64,000 bases of DNA from Desulfonatronovibrio hydrogenovorans DSM 9292 (GTDB lineage Bacteria; Desulfobacterota; Desulfovibrionia; Desulfovibrionales; Desulfonatronovibrionaceae), in NCBI RefSeq assembly GCF_000686525.1, contig NZ_JMKT01000008.1, forward strand, positions 434,001 to 498,000, given 5' to 3'. A program made the translations under genes and the position numbers. Every line of letters starts with the position of its first letter. Position 1 is the first letter of the stretch. Below, in pieces: positions 1-7,866 of the stretch. Below the pieces are notes generated by a model, which was not told where the DNA came from, made no database searches, and saw only the letters and a program-made list of their open reading frames with translations.

Positions 1-14
1 TCAGAACAACAAGG

Positions 15-365
15 CTAGGAACTGCTGTCCATATCAGCTTTTTTAGCCAGGACCCGGGCAAATTTCTGGTCGCTTTCTTCATCAACCTGTATCTCCGTCA
101 AGAGGTTTATCCGGGAGTCGGTGACCCCCAGTACCAGGTCTTTATTCAAAAAGCGGACCACTACGATGCTCTTTTTGGGACCAATACCCAGGGTGGCCAC
201 GATCTTGAGCATGTTTCCCGAGCCCATTCCCAGGCCAGCCTTATGGCCGAAGCGCTTGAGCAGATAAAAGCCTAAGAAGATAAGGCCCAGGATAATGAGC
301 AGGGCAGAGGCCATCTTGACCCCGGCCAGGCCCATATCCAGGGAACTGTTGACTGCGTTATCCAA
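15..365 (-). CDS. fliO: Flagellar biosynthesis protein FliO
   Basis: Small inner-membrane protein that assists FliP assembly in the flagellar type III export gate. One membrane segment (about residues 17-37, MASALLIILGLIFLGFYLLK) is followed by a cytoplasmic domain with the family pattern LKIVATLGIGPKKSIVVVRF and LVLGV. No ATG lies before the membrane segment except a late one; I chose the TTG that overlaps the fliN stop (TTGGATAA) because an AGAGGA stretch sits 9 bases upstream. An earlier TTG at 383 is possible. Last gene of the motA-to-fliO run; fliP probably follows beyond the window edge. Confidence 0.85.
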   Translation of the reverse strand: MDNAVNSSLDMGLAGVKMASALLIILGLIFLGFYLLKRFGHKAGLGMGSGNMLKIVATLGIGPKKSIVVVRFLNKDLVLGVTDSRINLLTEIQVDEESDQKFARVLAKKADMDSSS

Positions 366-912
366 GCTGCTTGATCCTCTCAATGGGGCTGATGATGTCT
401 GTTAATCTGACCCCGAATTTTTCATTTATGACAACAGCTTCTCCCCTGGCCACCAGTTTTCCGTTGACATGAATCTCCAGGGGCTCTCCAGCCAGCTTGT
501 TGAGTTCAATGACCGAACCCTGGCCCAGTTGCAAAAGCTCATTGATCAAAAGCTGAGTGCTTCCCAACTGGGCAGTGACAGTCAGCGGGATATCCAGAAT
601 GAACTCCAGGTCTCTTTTGGTTCCTTCTGGTTTTTTCTTAGCCTCAGCTGTCATGTCTTTGAACTGGGGCTCTTTGCTTTGGGCGGAAATGGACTGCTGG
701 GTCTTTTCATCCTTGATCTTTTCTTCTTCCTCAGCTGCCAAGGCTTTGGCCCATTCATCGGCAAGATTGTCGTCCTCGGCCTCTTCTTCTGACTGCTGGT
801 CAACCTCGGCCAAGTCCTCCTGGGGGTCTTCCTGATCGCCGAGGGCAGCAGCCCATTCTTCAGCCAGCTTATCCTGATCTTCAGTTTCTTTTTTTTCGCG
901 TTCTTGGTTCAT
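358..912 (-). CDS. fliN: Flagellar motor switch protein FliN, acidic N-terminal extension
   Basis: C-ring switch component that works with FliM and FliG in torque generation and rotation switching. The C-terminal 80 residues are the SpoA domain (ILDIPLTVTAQLGSTQLLIN, then VIELNKLAGEPLEIHVNGKLVARGEAVVI), ending in IERIKQLG. The first ~100 residues are highly charged and hold two copies of an LA(E/D)EWAxAL motif at residues 16-24 and 50-58; other FliN proteins usually have one. At 184 aa it is longer than the ~100-140 aa typical of the family. It lies between fliM and fliO and its stop overlaps the fliO start. Confidence 0.93.
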   Translation of the reverse strand: MNQEREKKETEDQDKLAEEWAAALGDQEDPQEDLAEVDQQSEEEAEDDNLADEWAKALAAEEEEKIKDEKTQQSISAQSKEPQFKDMTAEAKKKPEGTKRDLEFILDIPLTVTAQLGSTQLLINELLQLGQGSVIELNKLAGEPLEIHVNGKLVARGEAVVINEKFGVRLTDIISPIERIKQLG

Positions 913-925
913 GTCAGCATCCTTG

Positions 926-1903
926 CTAAAAATTTGTTTCTTCTTCCTTGATCACCTGAAAGGCCTTATTTCCTTTTACAAATCCTGGAATTCCATGAAA
1001 TTTGACCACACCCTGGACCTGGGCCTTGAGTAGATCTTCTTCGTCTGTGTCCAGAACCAGGATATCCCCTACCTCGAGGTTTAAAAGCTGGCGTCCGGTT
1101 ATCTGGCTGTGTCCAAGGGTTATATTGACGTCAACAGGTATCTCCATGAGTCGCTCCTTGAACCTGGTCAGCCAGGCGTGGTCTACTTCCAGCCTTTCTG
1201 ACTGGTAGGCTGCGTAAAGTTTAGAGCGGATGGGTTCAATGGTGGCGTATGGGAGGCAGATGACCAGGGAGCCAATGGCATTTTCCAGTTCCACCTCAAA
1301 ACTGACCACAACTACAACATCGCTGGGCGGGACTATGGTGGCGAACTGGGGATTAACCTCGGAACGACTGAGTTCTATTCCCACCTCATGAACCGGCCGC
1401 CACGCATCTTCCAGGTTGTCCAGAAGCATCTTGGCCACCTTGGTAACAATGCTTTGCTCTATGGGGGTGAAATCCCGGCCCTCGATTTTGGGCTGGGAGC
1501 CGGCACCACCGAAAAAATTTTCCACCAGTGCAAAAACCAGTCTGGTGTCGATGATCATCAGGGCGTTCCCCCTGAGAGGGTCAATTTTAAAAATATTGAT
1601 GCTGGTGGGTACTGGAAGTGACCGCATGAAATCGCCAAACTTGGACATGTCAATGGAAATGGGATTGACATCCACTCTTTTGCGCATGGAATTGGCCATG
1701 GCATTGGTGGAAAGCCTGGCAAAACGGTCATTGATGATTTCCAGGACCGGCATTCGACCCCGGATGATCCGGTCCTGGTTGGAGATGTCGAAGTCAACCA
1801 CACCGGAGTCATCCTCCATGATGTCGGTTTCAGTTTCGATCTCCCCACCGGTGAGTCCCCGAAGCAGGGCATCAACTTCGTTCTGGTCGAGTATTTTGTT
1901 CAT
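926..1903 (-). CDS. fliM: Flagellar motor switch protein FliM
   Basis: C-ring protein that receives phospho-CheY and passes the signal to FliG. The N-terminus carries the CheY-binding peptide (ILDQNEVDALLRG, residues 4-16). The middle CheC-like domain has the GGxG motif (FFGGAGSQ), and a SpoA domain closes the protein (SQITGRQLLNLEVGDILVLD). Its 325 aa are usual for the family. It is 13 bases upstream of fliN in the same operon, downstream of fliL. Confidence 0.96.
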   Translation of the reverse strand: MNKILDQNEVDALLRGLTGGEIETETDIMEDDSGVVDFDISNQDRIIRGRMPVLEIINDRFARLSTNAMANSMRKRVDVNPISIDMSKFGDFMRSLPVPTSINIFKIDPLRGNALMIIDTRLVFALVENFFGGAGSQPKIEGRDFTPIEQSIVTKVAKMLLDNLEDAWRPVHEVGIELSRSEVNPQFATIVPPSDVVVVVSFEVELENAIGSLVICLPYATIEPIRSKLYAAYQSERLEVDHAWLTRFKERLMEIPVDVNITLGHSQITGRQLLNLEVGDILVLDTDEEDLLKAQVQGVVKFHGIPGFVKGNKAFQVIKEEETNF

Positions 1904-1940
1904 ATCTGCCTGGTGATGGTTTTTGTGGTCTTAAATATGC

Positions 1941-2444
1941 TTACTGGACCACGAATTCGGAAAAATAAACCTTAACCACCCTGCCGGGTCCGATAATCTG
2001 ATTCAAGCGTTCCACTATCTCGTTGCGCAACTGGATCTTTTTCTCCATTGTATCCAGGTCGGAGTAGGCCTTGCTGGACAGCAAAAGCAGGATAGCGTCC
2101 CGGACCCTGGCCATGTGGTTTTCCACATCCCTGGCTGCCCGGCGGTCAATAACATCCACCTGCAGGGTGGTCCTGAGATATCTGCGGCCCAGGGGGTCGG
2201 CCAGGTTAACCACAAAGGGATCAAGGGGGACTACAACGGTGGAACCCAGATCTACTTGCTGTTCTCTGGGTGCTGTAGGATCTTCTGCTTCTCCGTTATC
2301 CGGCCCCAAAAAATAATTATAGCCAAAATACCCTGCTCCAGATAATAGGGCCAGGATTAACAGCAAGATGATCCACTTCAGAATCCCTGATTTTTTTTTG
2401 ACTTCTTCAGTGTTTTTTTCCTGGTCTTTTTTCTTGGGGGGCAT
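1941..2444 (-). CDS. fliL: Flagellar basal body-associated protein FliL
   Basis: Single-pass membrane protein at the basal body that associates with the stator and supports torque. A lysine/glutamate-rich cytoplasmic tail of about 20 residues (PPKKKDQEKNTEEVKKKSG) precedes one membrane helix (ILKWIILLLILALLSGAGYF). The periplasmic domain shows the family pattern VDLGSTVVVPLDPFVVNLADP, then RYLRTTLQVDV and, at the end, VKVYFSEFVVQ. Length of 167 aa is normal. Gene order motB-fliL-fliM-fliN supports the call. Confidence 0.93.
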   Translation of the reverse strand: MPPKKKDQEKNTEEVKKKSGILKWIILLLILALLSGAGYFGYNYFLGPDNGEAEDPTAPREQQVDLGSTVVVPLDPFVVNLADPLGRRYLRTTLQVDVIDRRAARDVENHMARVRDAILLLLSSKAYSDLDTMEKKIQLRNEIVERLNQIIGPGRVVKVYFSEFVVQ

Positions 2445-2522
2445 TTGTAATCTCCGATGATAGTAATGTATTGTTGGAGCCGGATTATATCATATCGGCT
2501 GCTTTATCAATGTTTCATATCT

Positions 2523-3245
2523 TCAGATATAAGCTCCGGCCTTGGTTTTCAATAATATTTCCACCCTTCGGTTCTGAGATCTGCCCTGTTCGGTCTCATT
2601 GGACGCCACAGGGAAGTGAGGTCCGTACGCGGAAATGGAGAGCCGTTCATCAGGAACTCCGTTTATGATCAGGTATTCCATGACAGCCGTGGCCCTTTCT
2701 GCTGCAAACTCATAGTTATCTTTGTGTATCCCTGGAATGTCGTCGGTATAACCTGCAATATTCACGGCTGACGGCCAGGCCATGACCAGGGGGACTATCT
2801 GGGCCAGGACCTGCCTGGCTGCAGGATTCAGAGTGGTCTGACCAAAGGGAAAGAGCAGCTCATCGGTCAGCATGAGGGCTATGCCTTCAGGTCTGGCCAG
2901 CACCCTTAAATTTTCCTGCAGGGTACTTTTACTGATTTCCGGGGGCAGAACGTCATCTGGAAAGAGAAGATCCTTGATGCGATTTTCTTTTTCCAGTATT
3001 TCCCAGGGTTTTTCCAACAGGTCCTCGAATATCAGGAACCGGTCTGGAACTCTGCCGGCCGATCTTGGCGAAATAAAGGCAATGTCTTCCTGAAAAACCG
3101 TTATGACCTCCCGGATGATTTCCCTGTCAAGGGAAGCCATGCTTAAAAGCAGGATGAAAAAAGTCAACAGGATGGTGACCATGTCGGCAAAGGTGACCAT
3201 CCACAGGGCTTCAATGGGTTTTCGCTGTTTTTTTTTCCTGGCCAA
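2523..3245 (-). CDS. Flagellar stator protein MotB paralogue 2 (OmpA-like, MotS/PomB type)
   Basis: Stator B subunit that couples ion flow to torque and anchors to peptidoglycan. Basic N-terminus, then a membrane helix with the ion-binding Asp21 in WMVTFADMVTILLTFF, resembling the sodium-type MotS/PomB helices more than E. coli MotB. The C-terminal OmpA-like domain has NIAGYTDDIPGI, NYEFAAERATAVMEYLI and SQNRRVEILL. Length is 240 aa, like MotS. It lies directly downstream of another motB and upstream of fliL. Whether it forms homodimers or mixes with the neighbour cannot be read from sequence. Confidence 0.88.
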   Translation of the reverse strand: MARKKKQRKPIEALWMVTFADMVTILLTFFILLLSMASLDREIIREVITVFQEDIAFISPRSAGRVPDRFLIFEDLLEKPWEILEKENRIKDLLFPDDVLPPEISKSTLQENLRVLARPEGIALMLTDELLFPFGQTTLNPAARQVLAQIVPLVMAWPSAVNIAGYTDDIPGIHKDNYEFAAERATAVMEYLIINGVPDERLSISAYGPHFPVASNETEQGRSQNRRVEILLKTKAGAYI

Positions 3246-3329
3246 GACGTTCTCCTGCTGTCTTCAGGCAGTCATCCCTTTATCCGGACCTGCTTACCGG
3301 GACTCCTGAAAAAATGACAGTGAAAAGGC

Positions 3330-4160
3330 TCACCGCTCAGGACGGGGCCCGATATCAAAAATGAAATCCCGGTATATAAAGCCTTCTTCATCCCTGGGTG
3401 CCGGCATAACAGCCTCATCCACCCTGGCGTGGGTCCATTCAGGATTTCGTCTGTCCAGAACGATTTCCACTCTGCGATTGTTTCTCCTTCCGTCATCTGT
3501 CCTGTTGCTGTATCTGGGCCAGAATTTGCCAAAGGCTTCAAGCCTGATCATGTCTGGATCAACTCCGGATTCTAAAATATATCTGTAAACATTGAGCACC
3601 CGGTGTAAAGACAGCTGCCAGGACGGGTTTATGATTTCCCTGTCCCTGAGGGCTTCGTGTTCAAGGCCGAATTCATCCCGGAGCGGAGAGGTATGCCCGG
3701 TAATAAGAACAGGGTATTCAAGCTGCTGCAGAACAGGAATTACCTGGTCCAGCAGATTTTCACCGGCCGGAGTCAGATTTACCTGTCCGGGATGATACAG
3801 GATGTCGGTGTTGATGGAAAAAATCTGGACAAACCTGTTTTCCACAAAGTTGAGATCATCGGTCTTGTCGTCCCATAGTAGAGGCTTGAGCTGCTGCAGA
3901 TCTCCTTCGTCCGGCATTGGGCCAGGTTCAAGGACCCAATCCCGCTCTGTCCGGCTAAGGACATCCTGTTTGGCCGTACCTACGCCAAATGTGCCGGTTA
4001 TGGAGCCCAGAACCAGCTTGACCCGTCTTGGATCAATGAATGAAGCAAAGGTGATGATCAAGACGAAAAAGGTCAGCAGCAGGGTCATGATGTCAGTAAA
4101 GGTCACCAGCCAGGGTGCAAGGCCGCTTCTGAACTTTTTTTCTTTTTTCTGCCGGGGCAT
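3330..4160 (-). CDS. motB: Flagellar stator protein MotB paralogue 1 (OmpA-like)
   Basis: Stator B subunit adjacent to motA, one base after it, so probably the principal partner. Basic N-terminus, then a membrane helix carrying Asp23 (WLVTFTDIMTLLLTFFVLII). A plug/linker of about 100 residues follows, then the OmpA-like peptidoglycan-binding domain (LITGHTSPLRDE, LSLHRVLNVYRYIL, RRNNRRVEIVLDRR). At 276 aa it is 36 residues longer than its downstream paralogue. The two share architecture but only modest identity, so a recent duplication is unlikely. Confidence 0.9.
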   Translation of the reverse strand: MPRQKKEKKFRSGLAPWLVTFTDIMTLLLTFFVLIITFASFIDPRRVKLVLGSITGTFGVGTAKQDVLSRTERDWVLEPGPMPDEGDLQQLKPLLWDDKTDDLNFVENRFVQIFSINTDILYHPGQVNLTPAGENLLDQVIPVLQQLEYPVLITGHTSPLRDEFGLEHEALRDREIINPSWQLSLHRVLNVYRYILESGVDPDMIRLEAFGKFWPRYSNRTDDGRRNNRRVEIVLDRRNPEWTHARVDEAVMPAPRDEEGFIYRDFIFDIGPRPER

Positions 4161-4161
4161 G

Positions 4162-4923
4162 TCAGTCTGTGATCCGCCTTATTTTTGGAGGCAGATAACT
4201 GTTGAGTTTTTCTTCGATTATCCTTGGGTTCTCTCCTTTGGAGATGCAGAGAATTCCTTCCAGCATCATTTCTTTGGCCAGAATTTCTTCCTTGCTCCTG
4301 GCCCGTAATTTGCCGGACATGGGATTGAAGACCAGGTTTGCCAGAAGGGCGCCGTAAAAAGTGGTGATCAGCGCCACGGCCATGGCAGGCCCGATGGCGC
4401 TGGGATCGTCTAAGGCCTGGAGCATCTGGACCAGCCCGATGACCGTCCCGATCATGCCCATGGCCGGGGCAAATGACCCCATGATTCCCAGAATCTCAGC
4501 ACCTGTCTCGTGCCGTTCCTCAAGATAAGATATCTCTGTTTCCATTATTTCCTGGATGGTCTGGGGTTCCAGCCCGTCCACTGTCAGCTGCAGCCCTTTT
4601 TTCAGGTACTGGTCGTCTATGTTTTTGAGCATGGGCTCCAGAGACAGGATCCCCTCCCTTCTGGCCTTGTTGGCATAATCCATGAATTGCTCAATGATCC
4701 TGGAGGGGTTGTCCACTTTGGTCATGAAGGTATTTTTTACAATTCCGATCACCCCGAGGACATGGCCCATGGGATAGTTGACCAGAGTGGCTCCGATGGT
4801 TCCGCCCAGAACAATAAGGGCTGAAGGGGCGTTCAAGAAGATCAGCGGACTGCCCCCGAATAGGATGGCCGCACTAACCAGTCCAAAAGCGATGACCAGG
4901 CCGAGTATGGTTGCCAGATCCAT
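4162..4923 (-). CDS. motA: Flagellar stator protein MotA (PomA-like)
   Basis: Four-helix stator A subunit that conducts ions with MotB and pushes on FliG. The start MDLATILGLVIAFGLV matches the PomA/MotP branch, which begins MDLAT; the E. coli-type long N-terminus is absent. The cytoplasmic loop holds the charged residues that face the rotor, and helices 3-4 show ILGIMGSFAPAMGMIGTVIG and GPAMAVALITTFYGALLANL. Length is 253 aa. First gene of the motA-motB-motB-fliLMNO run, behind a sigma-28-like promoter at 4966-4993. Confidence 0.94.
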   Translation of the reverse strand: MDLATILGLVIAFGLVSAAILFGGSPLIFLNAPSALIVLGGTIGATLVNYPMGHVLGVIGIVKNTFMTKVDNPSRIIEQFMDYANKARREGILSLEPMLKNIDDQYLKKGLQLTVDGLEPQTIQEIMETEISYLEERHETGAEILGIMGSFAPAMGMIGTVIGLVQMLQALDDPSAIGPAMAVALITTFYGALLANLVFNPMSGKLRARSKEEILAKEMMLEGILCISKGENPRIIEEKLNSYLPPKIRRITD

Positions 4924-4965
4924 TTACATATCCTGAATGTTTTATTGGTGCAGATGTATTGAATG

Positions 4966-4993
4966 TTATCGGCAACAAAGGCCGGGATGTTTA
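4966..4993 (-). promoter_or_regulatory. Candidate sigma-28 (FliA) promoter for motA
   Basis: On the minus strand TAAA at 4990-4993 is followed after 16 bases by GCCGATAA at 4966-4973, a perfect match to the -10 element of flagellar sigma-28 promoters (consensus TAAAGTTT-N11-GCCGATAA). The spacer is one base longer than consensus and the rest of the -35 box is weak. It lies about 43 bases upstream of the motA start, the right place for late flagellar expression. Confidence 0.6.
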
Positions 4994-5099
4994 ATCTTTC
5001 CGGCCAGGACAAACCAGGCAGCCCTTAGCAGGTCTTAACACCAAAAATTCCGGGCTGCAGTGAAAAGACAGCATGTTGGCCTGAATCAGGAAAGACGGT

Positions 5100-5864
5100 T
5101 TATCCCTGGACTTTGCACTCCGGCCTTGGTCCGAACAGGGCTGTGCCCAGCCTGATCAGTGTCGCCCCTTCTTTAATGGCAGCTTCAAAGTCTCCGGACA
5201 TGCCCATGGAGAGATGAGGCAGTTTAACCCCTAAACGTTTTTTCAGCAGATCTCGTTCACTTCTCAGTGCGGCAAAATAAGGCCTTGATCTTTCCGGGTC
5301 ATCAAAAAAAGGGGGCATGGTCATCAGTCCTTCCAGCCGAAGATGGTTCATGGCCAGGATCTTTTCAGCCAGATCCGGAAGCTGCCCTGGTGAGGTTCCG
5401 GATTTCTGGCTTTCACCGGCCAAGTTGACCTGAATGAGCACAGGCTGGATTATATCCAGACTCTTGGCTTTATTATGCAAGCCCTGAGCCAGTTTTTCAG
5501 AGTCAACAGAATGGATCAGGCTGAACCTGCCGCTGACGTATTTGGCCTTGTTGGACTGAAGTCCTCCAATAAAGTGCCACTTTAGGTCCTGGTGGGCCAG
5601 CTTTTCCATTTTGGGAAGTGCTTCCTGGACATAATTTTCTCCAAAATTCAGGTGGCCGGCCCGGGCCAGGGCATCAATTTTTTCCAGAGGCTGCTTTTTG
5701 GATACGGCAATCAGGGTGACCAGCCGGTCCGGGCTGCCAGCAGCGGCCAGGGCCTTGCGGATTTTTTGGTTTAGTTCATCCAGGTTCTTCAGCAGCCTGG
5801 ATTCCAGGCTGCCAGCAGCAGATTGTCCTTCAGCAGGGGTCACATTCGTCTCCCAGACAGTCAT
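5100..5864 (-). CDS. YggS-family pyridoxal phosphate homeostasis protein
   Basis: PLP-binding protein of the YggS/PLPBP family that buffers free pyridoxal phosphate; no catalytic reaction is established. Family motifs: VTLIAVSKKQPLEKI (Lys that binds PLP), LNFGENYVQEALPKM, WHFIGGLQSNKAK, IHSVDSEKLA, LGVKLPHLSMGMSGDFEAAI and IRLGTALFG. The reading frame is open 58 codons farther upstream but that part lies inside the tRNA methyltransferase gene and resembles nothing; the ATG at 5864 (MTVWETNV) gives 254 aa and a 35-base overlap. Confidence 0.92.
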   Translation of the reverse strand: MTVWETNVTPAEGQSAAGSLESRLLKNLDELNQKIRKALAAAGSPDRLVTLIAVSKKQPLEKIDALARAGHLNFGENYVQEALPKMEKLAHQDLKWHFIGGLQSNKAKYVSGRFSLIHSVDSEKLAQGLHNKAKSLDIIQPVLIQVNLAGESQKSGTSPGQLPDLAEKILAMNHLRLEGLMTMPPFFDDPERSRPYFAALRSERDLLKKRLGVKLPHLSMGMSGDFEAAIKEGATLIRLGTALFGPRPECKVQG

Positions 5865-6654
5865 CTTCTTCAGGATAAGAAGCCATGGGTCCATCAACAG
5901 CCAGTCTGGCAAAAACCAGATATCCGGTGTGAGCCACCATTCTGTCGTCAGGTCTGAGTCTTTCGGGTACGGGCTTGTATCTTCGGACCAGTATCTCCAG
6001 GACCTCGACAGAGGTGAAAGGTCCACGTTCCAGAGCATCCAGCAGGGTGCTGACCTGATTGGCGGTGGGCAGCAAAAAGCCTATGGGCCCTCCGGCTAAT
6101 AGGGTACCGGGGATATGTTCAAGATAATCCCACGGAGTCCGTACATCTAGAAATAGCGCATCAACATTATTCTGGTCAAATCCCAGGGAGATATCCCTGG
6201 CAATATTTTCAACCCTGGCTGCCAGGCCGTTTTTCTCCAGGTTGGATCGGCAAAGGGTGGCAAATTCTTCTCTTCTTTCGTATGAATAGACCCTTCCTTC
6301 ATTACCAACAAACCAGGCCAGGGCTGTAGTCATGGCACCTGATCCTGACCCGGATTCAATCACTCTGGAACCGGGTCCGATACCCAGTTTGACAATGATG
6401 TAGCCTATATCCTTGGGGTAGATGATCTGAGTCCTGCGTTTTACTGACTTGATGAGGTCGTAAAGAGTGGGCTTGAGAACAGTGTAGGTCCTGCCCAGAT
6501 GAGTGTCGATACGACTGCCGAAACCCCTTTCCATGACTTTTTGCATTTGAAGCTGTCCGTCATTGGTGTTAATGGTCTCCTCAGGGTTGGAAATCCTAAA
6601 GTAACGCTTGCCCTTTGGACTGACCAGCATTACCAATTGTCCAGGGTTTATCAT
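5830..6654 (-). CDS. trmI: tRNA (adenine-N1)-methyltransferase, TrmI family
   Basis: S-adenosylmethionine-dependent enzyme expected to make m1A58 in the T-loop of tRNAs. N-terminal small beta domain (GQLVMLVSPKGKRYFRI), then a Rossmann methyltransferase core: PKDIGYIIVKLGIGPGSRVI, ESGSGSGAMTTALA (SAM loop), VYSYERREEFATLCRSNL and DALFLDVRTPWDYLEH. Length is 274 aa, as in TrmI tetramers. The C-terminus ends in an acidic, cysteine-containing tail (CLGDECDPC). It probably shares a transcript with the overlapping yggS-type gene. Confidence 0.9.
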   Translation of the reverse strand: MINPGQLVMLVSPKGKRYFRISNPEETINTNDGQLQMQKVMERGFGSRIDTHLGRTYTVLKPTLYDLIKSVKRRTQIIYPKDIGYIIVKLGIGPGSRVIESGSGSGAMTTALAWFVGNEGRVYSYERREEFATLCRSNLEKNGLAARVENIARDISLGFDQNNVDALFLDVRTPWDYLEHIPGTLLAGGPIGFLLPTANQVSTLLDALERGPFTSVEVLEILVRRYKPVPERLRPDDRMVAHTGYLVFARLAVDGPMASYPEEDDCLGDECDPC

Positions 6655-6840
6655 AATTATGCTTTCTCCTTGACCGGTTGGAGCTGAAGCTTTCCGGCTT
6701 TAGGGGATTAACAGATGGTTGCAGGGAAATCGATTCCAATTGTCTGGTCCCGGGGCAAATAAGCCGGGGTTTTCTTGCCAATCAATTTTCTTAAGGGTTT
6801 TTATACAAGCAGTAAAGAGGCAGATAAACGGTACTGGTTA

Positions 6841-7782
6841 ATGTTTGAATTCATATTCGGACCTGTCTGGTCCTCAAGGCTCGGATCTTCCCTGGGCATT
6901 GATCTGCTGGGAAGCAAAACATGCAGTTTTGACTGTCTATACTGTGAGTCCGGGAAGACCGAAGCAAAGACAGTGGCTAGAAAGCCTTACGTTCCCCTGG
7001 AAAAAGTTGAACAGGAGCTGACACGGTGGTTCAGCTGTGATCTCCAGATTCCTGACCACATCACTCTGGGCGGGGAGGGAGAACCCTGTCTGAACAGTGA
7101 GCTGGGCACCATACTGGATATCGTTAAGAAGCTCAGACCAGACATACCTGCAGCTGTCTTGACAAACTCATCATTGTTGAACGATCCCGGAGTCAGAAAG
7201 GAGCTTTTAAAGGCGGATGTGGTCCTTCCATCCCTGGACTCCATGGTAGAGGAGGAGTTTCTCAGGATTAACCGCCCCCATCCCGGTATTAAGCTGAAAC
7301 AGATCATTCAGGGCCTGATGGACTTCAGGCAGGAATTCAGTGGGAAATTGTTTCTGGAGGTCCTGATTCTGCCGGGAATCAATGATTCCCTCAGGAACCG
7401 GGAACTGTTGCTGGATTTTTGTACTGTACTTAAGCCGGACCGGGTGGATCTGACGACCATGACCAGGCCTGGAGCCCACATCGGCCCGGATATGCCTGAC
7501 AAATTGTTTCTTGAAGCCTGGAACAGGGATTTCAGGGCTTCTTCCAAACAAGAAGTTACAAGGGCAAGTCAGGCATGCATAACCGGACCAGCTGTGGAGC
7601 AGAGAATAAGGGCTTCTGTCCAGAGAAGACCACAGACCATGGAACAGCTGGTCCAGGCTCTGGGGATTCACAAGGAAGAAGCACTGGCTGCCCTGGCAAG
7701 TCTGGAGTCCTCAGGGAAAATCAGGGCTCTGACCGATCAGGCTCAAAGCCAAATATTTTATGCTGAGGCGGACCGATCATGA
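6841..7782 (+). CDS. Radical SAM protein with CX3CX2C cluster motif
   Basis: Radical SAM enzyme of unknown substrate, of the COG0731-like group related to wybutosine-type Fe-S oxidoreductases. The CSFDCLYCE motif lies about 30 residues in and binds a [4Fe-4S] cluster; GGEGEPCLN is the SAM-contact strand. A winged-helix-like tail (RPQTMEQLVQALGIHKEEAL) follows the barrel. I chose ATG 6841 (MFEFIFGPVWSSRLG), where family similarity begins, rather than the frame-open ATG at 6775. Its stop is just upstream of the RNase E/G gene, so the two may be co-transcribed. Confidence 0.8.
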   Translation: MFEFIFGPVWSSRLGSSLGIDLLGSKTCSFDCLYCESGKTEAKTVARKPYVPLEKVEQELTRWFSCDLQIPDHITLGGEGEPCLNSELGTILDIVKKLRPDIPAAVLTNSSLLNDPGVRKELLKADVVLPSLDSMVEEEFLRINRPHPGIKLKQIIQGLMDFRQEFSGKLFLEVLILPGINDSLRNRELLLDFCTVLKPDRVDLTTMTRPGAHIGPDMPDKLFLEAWNRDFRASSKQEVTRASQACITGPAVEQRIRASVQRRPQTMEQLVQALGIHKEEALAALASLESSGKIRALTDQAQSQIFYAEADRS

Positions 7783-7866
7783 GTGGAAAGGGAAGATACC
7801 TTTTCAGAGACAGTTTTTGAGCGGTCCACTTCAAAAGAAACTTTTTTAAAATATCAAGAGGAAAGA

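Noticed and set aside
1416-1916. 166-codon frame opposite fliM
   Set aside because: Mirror frame of fliM with Ser/Met-rich, low-complexity translation.
5865-6038. 58-codon N-terminal extension of the YggS gene
   Set aside because: Lies inside the tRNA methyltransferase gene in another frame, is Trp-rich and unlike the family; ATG 5864 is sufficient.
7207-7671. 154-codon frame opposite the radical SAM gene
   Set aside because: Shadow of a well-supported gene; composition and lack of motifs indicate non-coding.
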